Of a stretch of DNA of 64,000 nt, positions 1-14,900 are shown piece by piece. Positions within the stretch are counted from its first letter, which is position 1. Every line of letters starts with the position of its first letter. A program made the translations under genes and the position numbers. This stretch comes from Trichuris trichiura (Eukaryota > Nematoda > Enoplea > Trichinellida > Trichuridae): assembly GCA_037903355.1 (NCBI GenBank), contig JBAJFE010000034.1, positions 682,001 through 746,000 on the forward strand. The letters run 5' to 3'. Under the pieces are notes generated by a model. It was given only the letters and a program-made list of their open reading frames with translations. It was not told the DNA's origin and did not search any database.

Positions 1-1604
<1,604 letters not shown>

Positions 1605-4210
1605 GACGGCTTCAAAACGACTGTAAGAGTAGGACCAACCGCTGACAGCCAAACGACAAACTGTCAACTGCCAAATGGTACACTTGCTTTAAAACCCTTA
1701 AAATGTATTCAAGTTCAATTAAGATACAGTACTACTATGTTTAAAGTTCTCGCTGAACATCGTTTAAGTGCAAAACAAATTAAGGTTCAGTCAAAATAAT
1801 GCTCACTTGGATAAGACATAGTAAATGCAGTAAACAAACGTTGAAATGAAGTGGAAAACATGCGATTACGCAATTTACTCAGTAAGAAAATAACTTGAGT
1901 GTTCAAGTACAACAATGATGCAAGAACATTACGAAATATTACATGCAACGTACGTTGCACGTTAGTAAACAGTACATTTCAAAGGAAATCGGAATTATTT
2001 ACTAACGATGTACGCAACGTCTTGGTACGGGACCATATATTTTCATAATGAAAAAACTTTATTACGGAACGGTTCCCGTTTATGTAAACAGAAAAGAGAC
2101 TCCGGAGCTTTCGGGTCATTCGAGACCCGTCATCAGCGGTCTTAAGTTGTAAATATGATTTTTGGCAGCGAATGCCATCTATCGTTTCCGAGCATTTTAA
2201 AGCGGGCATTTTTTAAAGTTTTCCGTTGGTAGGTTCTTGCATTTGAGTCTGTCAGCGCAATTCTTTTTCTTTGAGACTGATTCCACCAAGAATAGCAGCT
2301 CGTCAAGCAAGTGCAGTTATGATTGTGCTATGGGAAAAAATTCAAAATTAAGGTACAACGAGAACAGATAAAGCAGAGCATATAAACTTTGAAACAAAAC
2401 TTTACGAAGACAGCAAAGGCAAAAATGCCAGAAACACTTTCTTGCTGATAATAACTGAGCACAAGGAATGCTCTCCTTTAGTGCACAGACTTAAACCGTA
2501 AACACTAACAAGCATTCCTGCAAAGAATATAGAGCTAAGCTAATTGACTTTAAGCTCCCGATGGTTCGCCAATCTATCAAGCCGACTCCGGGAAAATACG
2601 GAAGCACGCAGTGGTCGTAAGTAAACCTTGTCATGAGCTGAACTCTTGGTAACTAGTAATGGGACGGACAATTTTCGTCGTGGCTTTCGGTCACAGCTTT
2701 CTCTCGTTTTGCTATGCATGTCTGAACTTAAAGTACACAAATGCCCCACCAATTCTGCACCCAACCGAGCTAATCACATTCATTGTTCCATTGACCTAAA
2801 TAAATCCTTGACTCCCCAACGGTGCTGCCAGCGAAACGAGAGCAATTCCGAATCGTACGAAAAATTATCCTCACTTTCTCTGCTCGCAACTATTCACTGA
2901 TAGGCCACTTGAGTACTTTGATGACAGGCTTCAGGACAAAACAAAAGAAATCCGCGACCGGAAACCACTAAGTTATAATAAGCCATCTAACTGGGTGCTG
3001 CTTCGAACCATCTTTTCACCTACTTGGCCAAAGCGACTATGAAAGAAACGATGGAATGCTGTATTGTCCAGAAAACAGTAACACCCAGCAATTTGTGAAC
3101 TCCAGCGAATGGTGAAAAAAGCCCAAGGCCGCACGGGAGTGTCACAGTTTCAAATACGCATTCTTTCTCAACAGTTTCTTTAACACATTAATCAGAGGAA
3201 CGAATGAAACGCATATGCAGAGCAAAACATCCAAGGTAGCCCGTCGCTCAATTATAAAATTCACGAGCAGTACAAAAGCTCGTTTACCAATAAGAAGGTT
3301 TCACCAATGTTAATATGTGTACACGTGTTAACCTTTTACCTATTACGAGACGGATATTACGGAAAAACCGTTACCACTCCCTCTGGTTTTAATAATAAGC
3401 AGCCTAGCTTTCCGCTGCTCTACTTTCACCTTGCGACTACAGGAATACTGAGTGAAAGGAAATAGAAGTAAGCTGCTTCAGCAACCCTGCTGCAGCTACG
3501 CGACGAAGTAGTGATAATGGCTAGACCTCAGTTTGCTGATTTACTACTCAAAGCCTGCGACAAAATAGCGCCATAGCAACAGACAACAAAGTACCTCTCC
3601 TTCTTTTTATATTATCTTTGCTTTTCATGACTTTGTATATGCAACAAGGAAAAAGAAGGGCACACACATTAACCTTCAAGAGCAAACGCAGCCAGACAAC
3701 TAGCTCATGGAACAATATGTCGCGTAAAGCAGTTTGGCGAGTAGTCGTAAAAGACTAAATTTAACTTACCCAAACCAAATGCAATACACCGACAAAAGCA
3801 CCAGCGCACCATTTAGCCGGGAAAATTAATTACAGTAGTACACTAGAGACAAATGATAATCACGTATTGTCTCAGAAATAGGCCACCCCCTACGAGTATA
3901 TCTGCCTGTCAGCATGAACTGCAACGTGGTTGCATTAAAAGCCTTATTGTTAACGCAATTATTGTGGCAGTTTGCCTATTTATCCTCTAATTCAAAAGAT
4001 TAATTATTTTTAGTTCCAAGGGGTCGTACCATCTCCTTAAAGCTGAAAATGCACTCACACTTATTAAGCTGTAGTTGGAAAAATGTTTTTAGAATAATAT
4101 TTAAGGGAGCATTTATTGTAATCCAGTAACTTTGTTTGGGATCGTATTAGAACCTGAGCATTAATTATCTGTAATAGCGCAACATTGGCTGCGATTTAGT
4201 TTAGGCAAAA
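1605..4210. other. Intergenic region between divergent kinesin-13 and TIPIN genes
   Basis: I see no convincing exon here. The region must hold both promoters. The only structure I can name is the hammerhead-bearing repeat at about 2020-2215, listed separately. Short ORFs near 2540-2900 lack splice context and family similarity. Confidence 0.6.
2020..2215 (-). repeat. Dispersed repeat with hammerhead-ribozyme-like core
   Basis: Read on the minus strand, 2143-2101 gives CTGATGA, then a C, then the hairpin GGGTC/GACCC, then GAAAGCTC. That is the order of a hammerhead core (CUGANGA, stem II, GAAA) followed by a CUC cleavage triplet. Stem I could form between CCG upstream and CGG downstream. Stem III would have only two pairs (A-U, G-C), the compact form known from Penelope-like retroelements. 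About 50 nt further on is CCGTAATAAAG, also found at this place in the copy near 23900. Plus-strand flanking sequence (CTTGGTACGGGA, TTTCATAATGAA) recurs near 26423. Ribozyme activity is inference. Confidence 0.7.
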
Positions 4211-6922
4211 ATGGACGAAACGAGCTTTTATGGGCCTCAATTGGACAGCCCCGACGAAGACAACGATTCAAGAGATTCATTGCTGCCTTTGGATGAGCTT
4301 TCAAATGCAGAAACTGGTATTTGTAACTGCTTGCCTCGTTAGTCTTCACTGACGTATGCATCCTCACAGGAACGGTGAAACTGACAGATGAGGAAATTCT
4401 ACGACAGCTTGAGCCGATTCATGACCCTAACTCGGGTCTGAGGAAAGCTCGTTCAAGAAAGTTATTTCCCAAGCTTGATGAGCGAAGGTTACCTTCCAGC
4501 TTTCCAAATTTCTCTACGATGCACCATTTTAGGCTTACTGGTACTTCAGGTTTACCAACGCTGCTCTCAACTCACGTGAGCACCAGCATCACTGGTTCGG
4601 AAGACATGGTATTATTTGATTGTACTTGCGCTGTGTATAATGTTTTCCGTTCTTGTAGTACGTACGATTAAATGCATTCATGGATGTCATCGAACTATGG
4701 GGCCATCATATGTTTCCCTGTTTGAAATTTGACGATCTCTTGTATCGTCTGGAAGTGCTTGGTCATAAGAAAGCCGTGAAGGTTATTGCTTTTTGAAATT
4801 CTTCCATAGCCTCATTTGCCATTTTCCACTGTCTAGAGGTACTTAGAACATATGAGAGAAGGGATTTTCGATAAATGTAGCATGAGCGCTCAGAAAACTT
4901 GGTCGGATGTTGATGATTCGCGTACGGCCTTGCCTGATGACTATGAAGAAAACTTGGATTGGAGCAGTTCCTCAATCGCACCTGACAAATCTAAGGAAAT
5001 GAATGCTTCGACAATGACTCTTGACTCTTCGGGGAGAAGTGTGCAGTCATCCACTCAGGTAGGTTATAGGGTATTAAAAGTTACGGGCTTTGATGACGTT
5101 AAAGTACTTTCCTGGTTTGCTTGCTTGCCTTTCACTCACACTGCTCAAGTAGCGCTAGTTTGAAAGTCTGCTCTATCATTTAATGCCCCACCATTGAACA
5201 GATGGTGGGTTTCTAGCAAAACGACGGACAATCCTGACAGTCGGAGCTTTTGAAACCATCAGATTCTATTGTTATCGATGATTTATCCTGAAAAGCCTTC
5301 AGAGTGATGCTTTGTGCAGTATATCGCGCTTATTTTGGTGGTTCGATTGCTGGAATATGGGCAGATAACTATCTCGTAACGCTTGTAATCAATTCTCTCT
5401 TGTAAGGAGTAGTTGAATTCGCACGTAGCATGACTGCTTCTAATATGCTTTAAATCAGTGATTCTCACGGCGGGGCACATGCCCCACCGGAGGGCCCTTT
5501 TGAAATCCAGGGGCCCAAATCGCCAAGGGGGCCCTTATAGAGGGAGCACATACCCCACCTGGGCCATCGTGTCGAAGTGCATAGGAAGGTATAGCCTGGA
5601 GGTGTGCCTCCCGCCTAAGAGAAAGCTGCATGCTATTACGCCCCGCAATTCTGATTGGTTGAAAGAGAGAACCGGAGGAGGGGGGTTAAGTGGCTCGGAG
5701 GTGAGAAAGTAATTGTTCGACACACACTATTCAGGAAACGCTTTCCCCGCTGCACTTTGTGCAACACCTACATTATGACGTCTCGGCTGCCCGTCGTCCT
5801 CCCATCCAGCCATTCAGCGCGCTCCAAATCGACTAATCAGAATTTAGGGTCCCAAACGCTCGGAAACGTTCACAGGGGGGCCATGGCAACCCTGACTTTG
5901 AGAAACACTGCTTTAAATAATCATCTTTGTATTGCCTGTAACATGTAATGCGCTTTGAAACCTGTGCGCAGTGGGAAATTCCATTCTGTTCGAACAGGGA
6001 TTGTTCTTTAAATGGACAATCTGTTCTCATGTTGAAGAACTTAGCGTATCCCATTGAAGGAACTATCCTTAACCGCTTCATAACATTGACGTTTGGAAAC
6101 GATAATTTCCAAATGTCCCATTAATAATAGCGTGCTCAGCGGGGTAATCCATGTTTTCCAACGCTAGAACTTTAATGCTATTTACACATGTAGCTCTGGT
6201 TGTGCAAAATTGTTTTGCCTTGGGAATTATGAGAAGAAAAAATTTGCACATTTTAAATGCAAGCGCAACTAGCGTAGAGATAATTGGTTACTTAGTACAG
6301 GACAGCAACGGCAAAGTAGGATGTACTTCTTATCAACACTTGAAACCGTGGTAAATATTACTCAGCCTTTTCCACGATTATGTTTATATCAGACCATTTG
6401 AACATTGTTCAACCAATGCTGCGATTTCTCGCCGCTCAATTGAGTCCGTTTAACTATGCAGCATTACCACGTCTTGATTTCCAGGATGAGGTGTCTATCT
6501 GATTTGAGTTGTATTCCTTCTTTTCTAGTTTACCCCTGAACAAATACAACGAATGGAGGAAAACCGCAAAAGAGCTTTGGAACGTCTTATTGCTCGTCGG
6601 AAGTCAGAAAATAATGAAAAAATCGCAGGTTAACGTCTAGCTTGATCTGAATTTAGTCGTAGCTGGTTTATTTTCGTTGTGAAATTTTAACCACAATTGA
6701 AGGTTAATTTGGCCGAATTAATTCCAGCCATAAATCATAAGCACCCTACATTTCACACGAGTCATGCATCTCTGTGCTATTTAAGCCCCGAAAGGAAGCG
6801 ATCAGCAGGACGAGAAGCAATCACCCAACGCAAGCGAAGATTCATTCGCGGAGCAAAGCAGCAGGATGCTCTCAGAGAACGAGTTCCTTGCCGAACTTGG
6901 CTTCAGCAGTGAAGCGGGATGA
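4211..6922 (+). CDS. TIPIN: TIPIN (Timeless-interacting protein, Swi3 domain), complete, 6 exons
   Basis: TIPIN pairs with Timeless in the nuclear fork protection complex, which stabilises stalled replication forks and relays ATR-Chk1 checkpoint signals. Exons 4211-4316, 4370-4608, 4659-4781, 4837-5058, 6529-6628 and 6786-6922 join in frame to 308 codons plus stop, close to the vertebrate length. The Swi3 domain begins at PKLDERRL, continues through SGLPTLL, and has its signature in exon 3: MDVIELWGHHMFPCLKFDDL then YRLEVLGHKKAVK. Exon 5 encodes the helix EEQ-type segment PEQIQRMEENRKRALERL. Exon 6 is acidic and polar, as expected for the tail. The last acceptor (6784-6785) is the least certain; another at 6793-6794 keeps the same frame. 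If intron 5 were retained, translation would stop at 6631. Intron 4 carries a hAT-type MITE. Confidence 0.93.
5456..5910. mobile_element. Non-autonomous hAT-type element (MITE) in TIPIN intron 4
   Basis: The 455-bp insert starts with CAGTGATTCTCA and ends with TGAGAAACACTG, so the ends are inverted repeats (CAGTGTTTCTCA read inward). It is bounded by a perfect 8-bp direct repeat, CTTTAAAT, at 5448-5455 and 5911-5918. An 8-bp duplication with CAGTG termini is the hallmark of hAT transposons. The interior is GC-rich compared with its surroundings and has no transposase, so it needs a partner element to move. It lies inside a spliced intron and should not alter the TIPIN protein. Confidence 0.93.
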
Positions 6923-8931
6923 GCGCCTGTCCCTCCTCCATCACAGTTGTACCACAGATTTGCATTCGCACTTCGTTTCTGTCGTACCATCGACGGTATC
7001 TTACAAAACTAAAAGGTTTTATCATCGTTATTTTCGAGATCCTGAAAGATTAATATTACTAGCCGTCTCTTTCGTGACTTGCGGTGCGAAAACCTTTGCT
7101 TTGGCAAGTAGGCGATTTCGTCAATCGTTTAAATTAACTACGAGAGAAATTAGATTTTTACGATCTGCTTTCATGCAAATTATCTTCAATACGAGTACAG
7201 TAGAGAGTCTTCATGACGTCCGACTTGTTAATATGTTTCCAGGGAAATTTAATCGCTTGCCCATCCAACCTAGGAACGGCCAACGTTAATTAGGTTGCTA
7301 AGACTATTAGTGAAACTAAGCTTCGGATTAAACATGAGTAAATAAATAATTTGAAAAAACGTAGTTCGGATTCTTTTTTTATTTTTACTGAACCCTATAA
7401 AGCAAACAAACAATCAGAGCTGCACTTTGCCGGCAGGTGCAACTGTTACGACGTTCCTAGAACAGTTCATGTAAAGTTCATCTGAATGGATGGAAGTGAA
7501 ATACTAGATGTTTTAACATATGACTTCTTTGGAGATGTGCAGATGTCCTTTATTTCTGCAAGATCTTTTCTCCAGAACGCGAGATTTTTCGTAATAAGTA
7601 AAAATTGCTTCGTTTTTTTGCTAACGGCTAGTAACCGTCTTTTCTCTTCAAAGTCTGTCAGTTGACGCAAAAACAATGCCAAATGTTTATTTCGCCAACT
7701 GACGGTCGTAGGAGGGAAAACTAAATGCCAGCTTGGATAAAGGAAAAATGAGTCTCCGAAAGTAATCCACTGAGAATCTTTATTTCGTCTAATCACCTAA
7801 AGTGTGCGTTGTTAGTTCCTCTTTGTGAACTGGTTTCAAAATTACGTGTTTTTCAACAACATGTAAACTAATGTAATGTCTCTTAAAAACACGTTGTACG
7901 AGCCATTTGTGCGTTTAAGAGCGGTTATCTCTGCTTAATGTTAACTACCAACGTTTGCACTTGTTGCTGATTGCTACGCCTTGCAAAACTTTTAGAGGCA
8001 TCTCAGTTTCATTCAAAGAAAAAAGTGCTCGCGGCTAGCAGTTCATTAAGTTGAAACTTAAAAAAAACAATTTTCTTGTGCAAGAATACATTCCCTGAAG
8101 GTCAGTTTCTCCAAAAAATCCTGTTTCCATTACCGCAAAAGTTTCATAATATTTAATAATAACTGCAAAACACTCATGTTTAGCATGAATTTTTAAAGTC
8201 GCAACGAATGGTTTGCTTTCGGTTGGGAACAGCAGCTCCTTCTAAGCGGAACGTAAGGGTTCGCACGCATGTCTAATGTAACGTGACTAAACTGATTACT
8301 TTTAAACTTTGTGCTCTCGTGACATCAGATGCAGGATAACATTCTGACGCAAGTTTAGTAGTTTTAAATGTTTTTCATCAGAGGTGCAGAATTCTTGCTG
8401 CTAATTAGGTAGATCATCAAAAATGTTGTTGTTCCGTATGAACTAAATCACCAATCAATGAGCTAGTAATTTGAACTTGCCTTGATAAGGCTGTTTGCCA
8501 AAGATGGCTATTGCGGAATGTTGAGAAACAGAAAGAAAAACAGATGATCTACTTTTCCAAAACTAGTTCGCTATAATGCGTGCCTTGGCGGTGCTTTGAG
8601 AATCCAGAAGTTGATTGTAGGCTTTCTTGTAATTGTTGCCGTTAGAAACGAGAAATAATTGCGTACATGTTAATTAATGTACTAAGACAGATGAAATGCT
8701 GTGACTGAATTTTCACGTGTCATTTGCTTTTGAACTGGTTTTCCTCGCACGGAGCTGGAAATGTTATCTGTTCGAAAAGGCACTCCTTAGCGTTCTGATA
8801 GCATTGAAAGTAAACTTAATTCTTTTTACCCAACTAAACCGGCAAAGGAAGTAACACAAGTGTGGGTTGCTTGTGTTTCTTAGCCTTTGATTTTCACACT
8901 GCTCGCGAACAGTTATAATCAAAGATTCCCA
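6923..8931. other. Spacer between TIPIN and KCC gene A
   Basis: This holds the TIPIN 3' end and the presumed KCC-A promoter. An open frame at 6774-7289 overlaps the TIPIN last exon in another frame and shows no domain or splice support. I see nothing else I can name. Confidence 0.55.
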
Positions 8932-11900
8932 ATGAATACGCCCCCAGTGACCATTCCTACAGCTAAGCGGATGAGCCTTAGCAGTATATCAGTTTCGAAA
9001 GGAAGACTGGCATTATACGAAGATGACTCAGACTCGGAAATGCCGTCTATCTCAAGCTTTCTCAAATCTTTCTCTGGTTTATACCCGGAGGACAGAGACC
9101 AACAGGTAAAAACGACTTGGCGTTCGTTTAGCTGCTTATATATCCAATTTTCCTGTTAAATTACCAAAACTTTAGAGACCTATGCTGGGCACCATTTTTG
9201 GCGTTTATCTGCCGAGCATTCAACACATCCTTGGAGTTCAAATGTTCCTGCGTCTCCTATGGATAGTCGGTATGGCAGGCGTAGTCGAATCCTTCACGAT
9301 GGTTTTCCTTTGCTGCCTTTGCGTATGCTTAAACGTCTCCTACTCTTCTGTCATTTATCCTAAACGTTTAGACATTTCTTACGAGCATTTCAATATCTGC
9401 CATAGCGACAAACGGGAAAGTGGAAAGTACGTTTCATTTTGTTTTGTTTATCCATAAGACTTCATCGTAGTGAAAGTATGTGAAGTGTCGTTATGATTCG
9501 TGTGAATTATTCTGTTTAGCTGTTTTTACGATAGCGGACTTTTTTGCCTTGTTTATTGAGTAGTGGTTGCGCCAAACCTTTCATGACTGTAAGCGTATGC
9601 TATTTTTTGAAACGATTTAATTCCCGCCAAGGATGCTGACTAGAGCTGCTAATGCCTTAAGCAGGGAGTCATTGGGCGGTTTGTTAGCAAAACTGGCAAA
9701 TACTTCAACTATGAACGTGAGACCAGATTTGGTCGTTCCATTAATACTTTGTCATGATGATTGAACTGTGCATTTCTAAGTGGTCTTTTGTTTCTCATTT
9801 CCTACGTTCAGCACCATCCATTTTTGTCAGCACACTGCTCATCCCATTCCTGTTTTGTCTTCACAGTTACGGACTTCGCTATATTGCACCATTGCAAATT
9901 GAGTCGTTTCAAAAATCACGCTGTCCAGCTGTTATAAGGAATAATATTTTCCATTTCCATTAAACCCTTGATATCTTTACAAATATCTAATGTTTCCCAG
10001 CTAGTCTGTAAAATTTCTAGTTGGTGATATAGTTTACGCATTTGTTGTTAAAGTTAAATTCGCGCCTCAGAATTTCACACCTTTTTCTGCATGCTGCTTT
10101 GCCTGGCAAGGTGACAAGATCTTTTATCCTCGCCATGTGCTCAAGTAAAAGAAAAAATAGCTGGATAAATTGGGTAGTTATGATCTGCTAGCCTTAATTA
10201 TGAGCAAGGATCCGAGCTCCATTTGGAAGTAGTCGGAAATTAGACAGCAGAATGACGTCCCGCCCGCTTTTGTGTTCATTCCCGAAGTCGAGAGGTCTCA
10301 TCTGTTAAATTTATTCAGTAATGGTTGCAGTGGACCCTGTTTTCTTTGGAATTTCCCAGCTGTCCGCTTGGCCATTTGCCGCCAGATTTTATTGATCTAA
10401 TCAGTAGCGCAATAAGGATGACATTTCTCACATTACTTGCATTTGCATCTATCTGAAAGGCTATTTGTAACGACGCTAGGCAGGCAATCTGTGTTCTGTG
10501 GCTGTAGTTAATTTAGTGCCATATAGCAACAGTCGGAAGAATGTATGACACTGCTGCACTTACCCTTGGGCCATATTTCCTGAAACCTTTTTTGCGCTAG
10601 CACCCCATGGACGCCGCTAGAACTAGCGCCCAGTTGTTGCGGCTGTTCCAGTGTCAATTATGGAAGGTTGATCAGATAATTGAAGGCTCTGATTCGACTA
10701 TGAGTACCTTTTATTTCAGGGTTCATTGGCTTTCTGGCACCTACTGACGGTGCAACGACCACCTGCAAATATCTAGGGTCCAGCACCCTGTCATTGCCCC
10801 CTTGAGAATTACTGGCTCAAACTAACGATTATCAAGTAGAGACCATCCTATCATGCTCATAAAGTAGCACTTAACGTTTTAATTTACCAGTGACGGTAAC
10901 TGAACCCATTCTAGTGCACCTGGAATTTTTTCACGAGTTCTACTACTATTTTACAACATTATAAACTTGTTCAGAGTAGAAATTCAAATGATCATAAATG
11001 TGCATCCAAGGTGAAAAAAATATTGCTATTTTAGACCTTATATTGCAATGCAAATCAAAAACTTTTAGAAAGTCTTCATTTGTTTTTGCATTGCAGTCAA
11101 CTTCTCTTTCATTCTTTTGTAAGTAGGAAAGCAGATTGACTTTATGAAGAATTGAGGTGCTGTGCTTCTCGCTTCTAGGCTTTTGATTTTCGCGCCAGTA
11201 GCTAGTTACAGTATTTGTCAGCACGTTATCTTGAACAATTCGTACTACTAATGCGTGCTTTTATCACTGAAGACGCAGTAGGCATGCTTATTTCATTGTA
11301 ACAGAACAAGCTCACGTGGAGCTTTCGAATCATTTGCAGTGTGCGTTATTAGCGTGCGCAGTTTACGCTTTTTGGAATCTTTTCCAGTATACGCCTACTG
11401 TGTACTGTAGGTATAACTGAAATCAAGTTTTATTAATCCAAGTAACTGAAGGTTGCCTAAAGTAAAGTAACTGTTCTTTTTAGGCCTAAGCTTAGACTTT
11501 CAGTGGTTGGTAAGGCCAAAAATATTTAGTCTATGCATAAAATTAAAGTGCCTGTGGTTACTTGGACTAACAGAATTTGACTCCAGTTCCATCTGCAGCT
11601 GTCAGCGGGAATATAATATATAAGACCCGTTTCCTTTGTTAATGTTATCTTTCGCACCCTTGCAAAGTTGAGCAAAGTCTGCTCTTGAGCATAAAGCATT
11701 TTGAAGTAAGAATTCAAGCCTTTCTTGAATTAAAATCGGGGTTGTCCCTTCAAGGTGCGAAAAATGAACAGCTCGTCATATATTGTAGTTAAATGGATAG
11801 GCCGTTATTTTAGTTAATAATTTGATCCGTTTTTTGTCTTTTATTGCGGCCGCAGCCCAACTTCAGCCTTCTGTTCCTGAAAGCAGGTTGTGCTCTCTAG

Positions 11901-14900
11901 TTAATTATGAACTTCGCCTTCAGACTCTTCACTTTTAAGACAATTTATTGCTAACTTATTTTTGGTCACGTGGAATCGTGAGCCTAACACAGCTTTGGTT
12001 ACAATAGAAAGATAACTCGTTCTGATTCGTTTTCTACTGCATCAGATTCACTAAAATGTTCTACTATGTCACTTCTTGGTATTCCGTAAGAAACACTGTT
12101 TCATTAGAAGCAAGTAGAAAATATCTGCATTTTGGAATAATTTCCAAAAAATATTTCCTGTAAACTTTGTTCGAAGAGGCCATCTGTCCAACAAACTAAA
12201 TAGTTGAGACAGCTGGTTTATGTGAAGTCATAAATTCATGCAAAACATATCAACCTCGCGCTTGATCCTACAGATTTCCAAGAATTAACAACAGTCAACC
12301 TAGAAGTGGAAGCAGTGTTGATTCACTGAACATTAGCGATAAGTATAGGCGTGCGCTTAAGTTTTCGCTTGAGATGAAAATCAGACCCTCTGAACAGGAC
12401 AGAATTTGAAGTGGAATCGAACGGACGTGTACCGACTGCCCTAGTAATCCATTTTTGCTAGAAAAATTGTTCCATTGAAACACGTTTACTCGGCTCTGAG
12501 CGTGGGCATTGGAAACACAGCTCAAATAGTTGTATCCGTTTGGTTTTCTCTTTTACTCCGTTAGGCAGCAGTTAGTATATAACATTCACTGGTAAGAGTA
12601 GCAGTTTGCTGTTACTTACGAACCGTTAAGAGCAGTACTAGGTTTCCGTGATGTTTCCGTAAATACTCCATTCGGGCGACCCGCCTTTCTGAAAACAAAG
12701 CATAACGCTCAGGATTATCCTAATGCTTTTCCTAAAGCCAAATATGCAAACTTTAAAAATAGTATTAACTTTTATGTGCTAACCTCAAAATCTTTGTCAC
12801 GAAGCATCCAGTTTTGCAAAGCAATATCGTCTACGTTTTGCTTGCTTTATTATCCTTCCTTATTCAATCATTATGGCATTATAAAAGAGTTTCACTGGCT
12901 TTTCTACATGGATGGGGGCTTCTTGCTTTAGTTACCTTTTGAAGATAGTTATTAAAACACTGGTTGTATAGTCCCTGTTTGGTCGCTGCCATTATCTTGG
13001 CTTAAAGCAAGGTGACTTTGGGGACTAGTTTCTACAGTGGGTATGTTTCTGTGATATTGTTCCCAAGAGTGTTTCCACAGCATCTTGATTTAGGTTCCTT
13101 TCCCGCTAAATGTGTTGTCCTAAGTTTTGGGATTCGCCTTGTCCATTGTCAGACGGTCAAAAGACGTCGCATATGTCAATCGATAAATCCAGAACTTGAC
13201 TTTGAATAACTTTAGACGAATAGCCCTACCTCTGACATTCTTAACTGTCTCGCTATGCCATTGCACTCATGTTTATACAGTGTTATTTGAATTGTTCTTT
13301 AATGGGACTGGAGAAACTTTTAAAGCTTTGAGAAAACGTCTGACGTGCCCGGGCTAAAGTCCGCTCGATGCCATTTAGTTCGGGTTCTAGGATGGTCGAC
13401 GAGCGAGTACAGTGAATTCCTCACCCTATTTGGCATTAAATACATTGATTCACACATCCAGCATTCACGGTAATGACCCCGTTCTTTAAAAAGCTTTATT
13501 AAAAACCAGAGCTTTCGGGCATAACCGCTGCCCGTCATCAGTGGTTATAAAAATAAAACCGAGTTCGCCACCAGGTTGGTCAGCTAATCAGCAAGTACTC
13601 CCTCCTAGCCAACCTGGGCAGAGGTAACATCGGTCGGGTCCAACCGGGTCGCCACACAGGGCGGTCGGCAATAACGCTTGCGCTCCTGCTCGGCTGACTA
13701 GGGCTGGAGGAAAACGTCAACGCGGTCCTCGGTTGGACCCGACCGATGTTACCTCTGCCCAGGTTGGCTAGGAGGGAGTATTTGCTGATTAGCTGACCAA
13801 CCTGGTGGCGAACTCGGTTTTATTTTTATAACCACTGATGACGGGCAGCGGTTATGCCCGAAAGCTCTGGTTTTTAATAAAGCTTTTTAAAGAACGGGGT
13901 CATTACCGTGAATGCTGGATGTGTGAAACAAAACAAAACCCCGTACGAAGAAAAAAGAAAAAATAAATACATTGATTGCCGATCTCGACTTAAAGTGGAA
14001 CGCTAGGAACGAAGTTGCATTTTAACTCAAGGATTCCCTGCGTACTTGAGTTTTAGCTTCCATTCTACCAGGTGCCAGTGGCAAGCGTTTCATCTTTGCA
14101 ATCATCCTTGTCATTAGCTGGTCACTAGAAATGACATGTCAGAATCTTGTGTAATGACTCTGACTGGACATTATTCTATACAAAATCTTGTTTTACCTTA
14201 AATGCTTTCCTACAATCCAACTCACATTGCTGTAGGATGTGGCCATTCCATTCCGTGTGCTTATTTTAGTAGTCAGAAGGCTGTACATTGCTGTTAATTT
14301 GCATTTAATTACCGTAGAAGTGGCATAGGGCTTTGAGCTTTTCGTCAGCTCATTTCTGAAGTATGACTAGTAACAAAACGATCAGATTTTATAGTTATTT
14401 TGCAGAATTTGACAGCTTTTTCCCTACAAAGCTTAAATATTGGCAATTAATCTTAGAATTTAATCCTTGGCACCAGACGCTGACAGCAATTAAATGTGGT
14501 TTCCAGCTTTGGCTGCTATGACTTATTTAGGTGGTGGAACATACTTTATGATTTCGAGAAACCTTGGTGCTGAATTCGGCGGTGCAATCGGTGTCCTGTT
14601 CTATTTGGCAAATACAGTGGCTACTTCTATGTATATAGTTGGAGGCATAGAAATTCTGTTGGTGAGTGAACCGCTGCTCACTGAACCTTGTTTACCAATC
14701 GCTTTAGGTGTACATTGCGCCGGATCTTCCCCGCTTTGGCGCTGCAGATTCTTCTCATGAGCTTAATGAACAAATGTTTAACAACTTTCGCTTATACGGA
14801 TCCGCTTGCTTACTCGTTATTTTTGTCATTTGTTGTATGGGAGTCAGGTTTGTGCAGTTTGCTGCTCCCGTGTCGCTTTCGTGCGTCCTCTTATCAATTG

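Noticed and set aside
5458..5948. Overlapping plus and minus ORFs near 5500-5950
   Set aside because: They lie inside the GC-rich non-coding hAT MITE.
6601..6633. TIPIN ending at the TAA at 6631
   Set aside because: Splicing at GCAG|GT leads to a further exon with an acidic, in-phase tail, and the total length then fits the family; the early stop is the unspliced reading.
6774..7289. 171-codon open frame on the plus strand
   Set aside because: It overlaps the TIPIN last exon in another frame, and its continuation into the 3' flank has no domain-like features.
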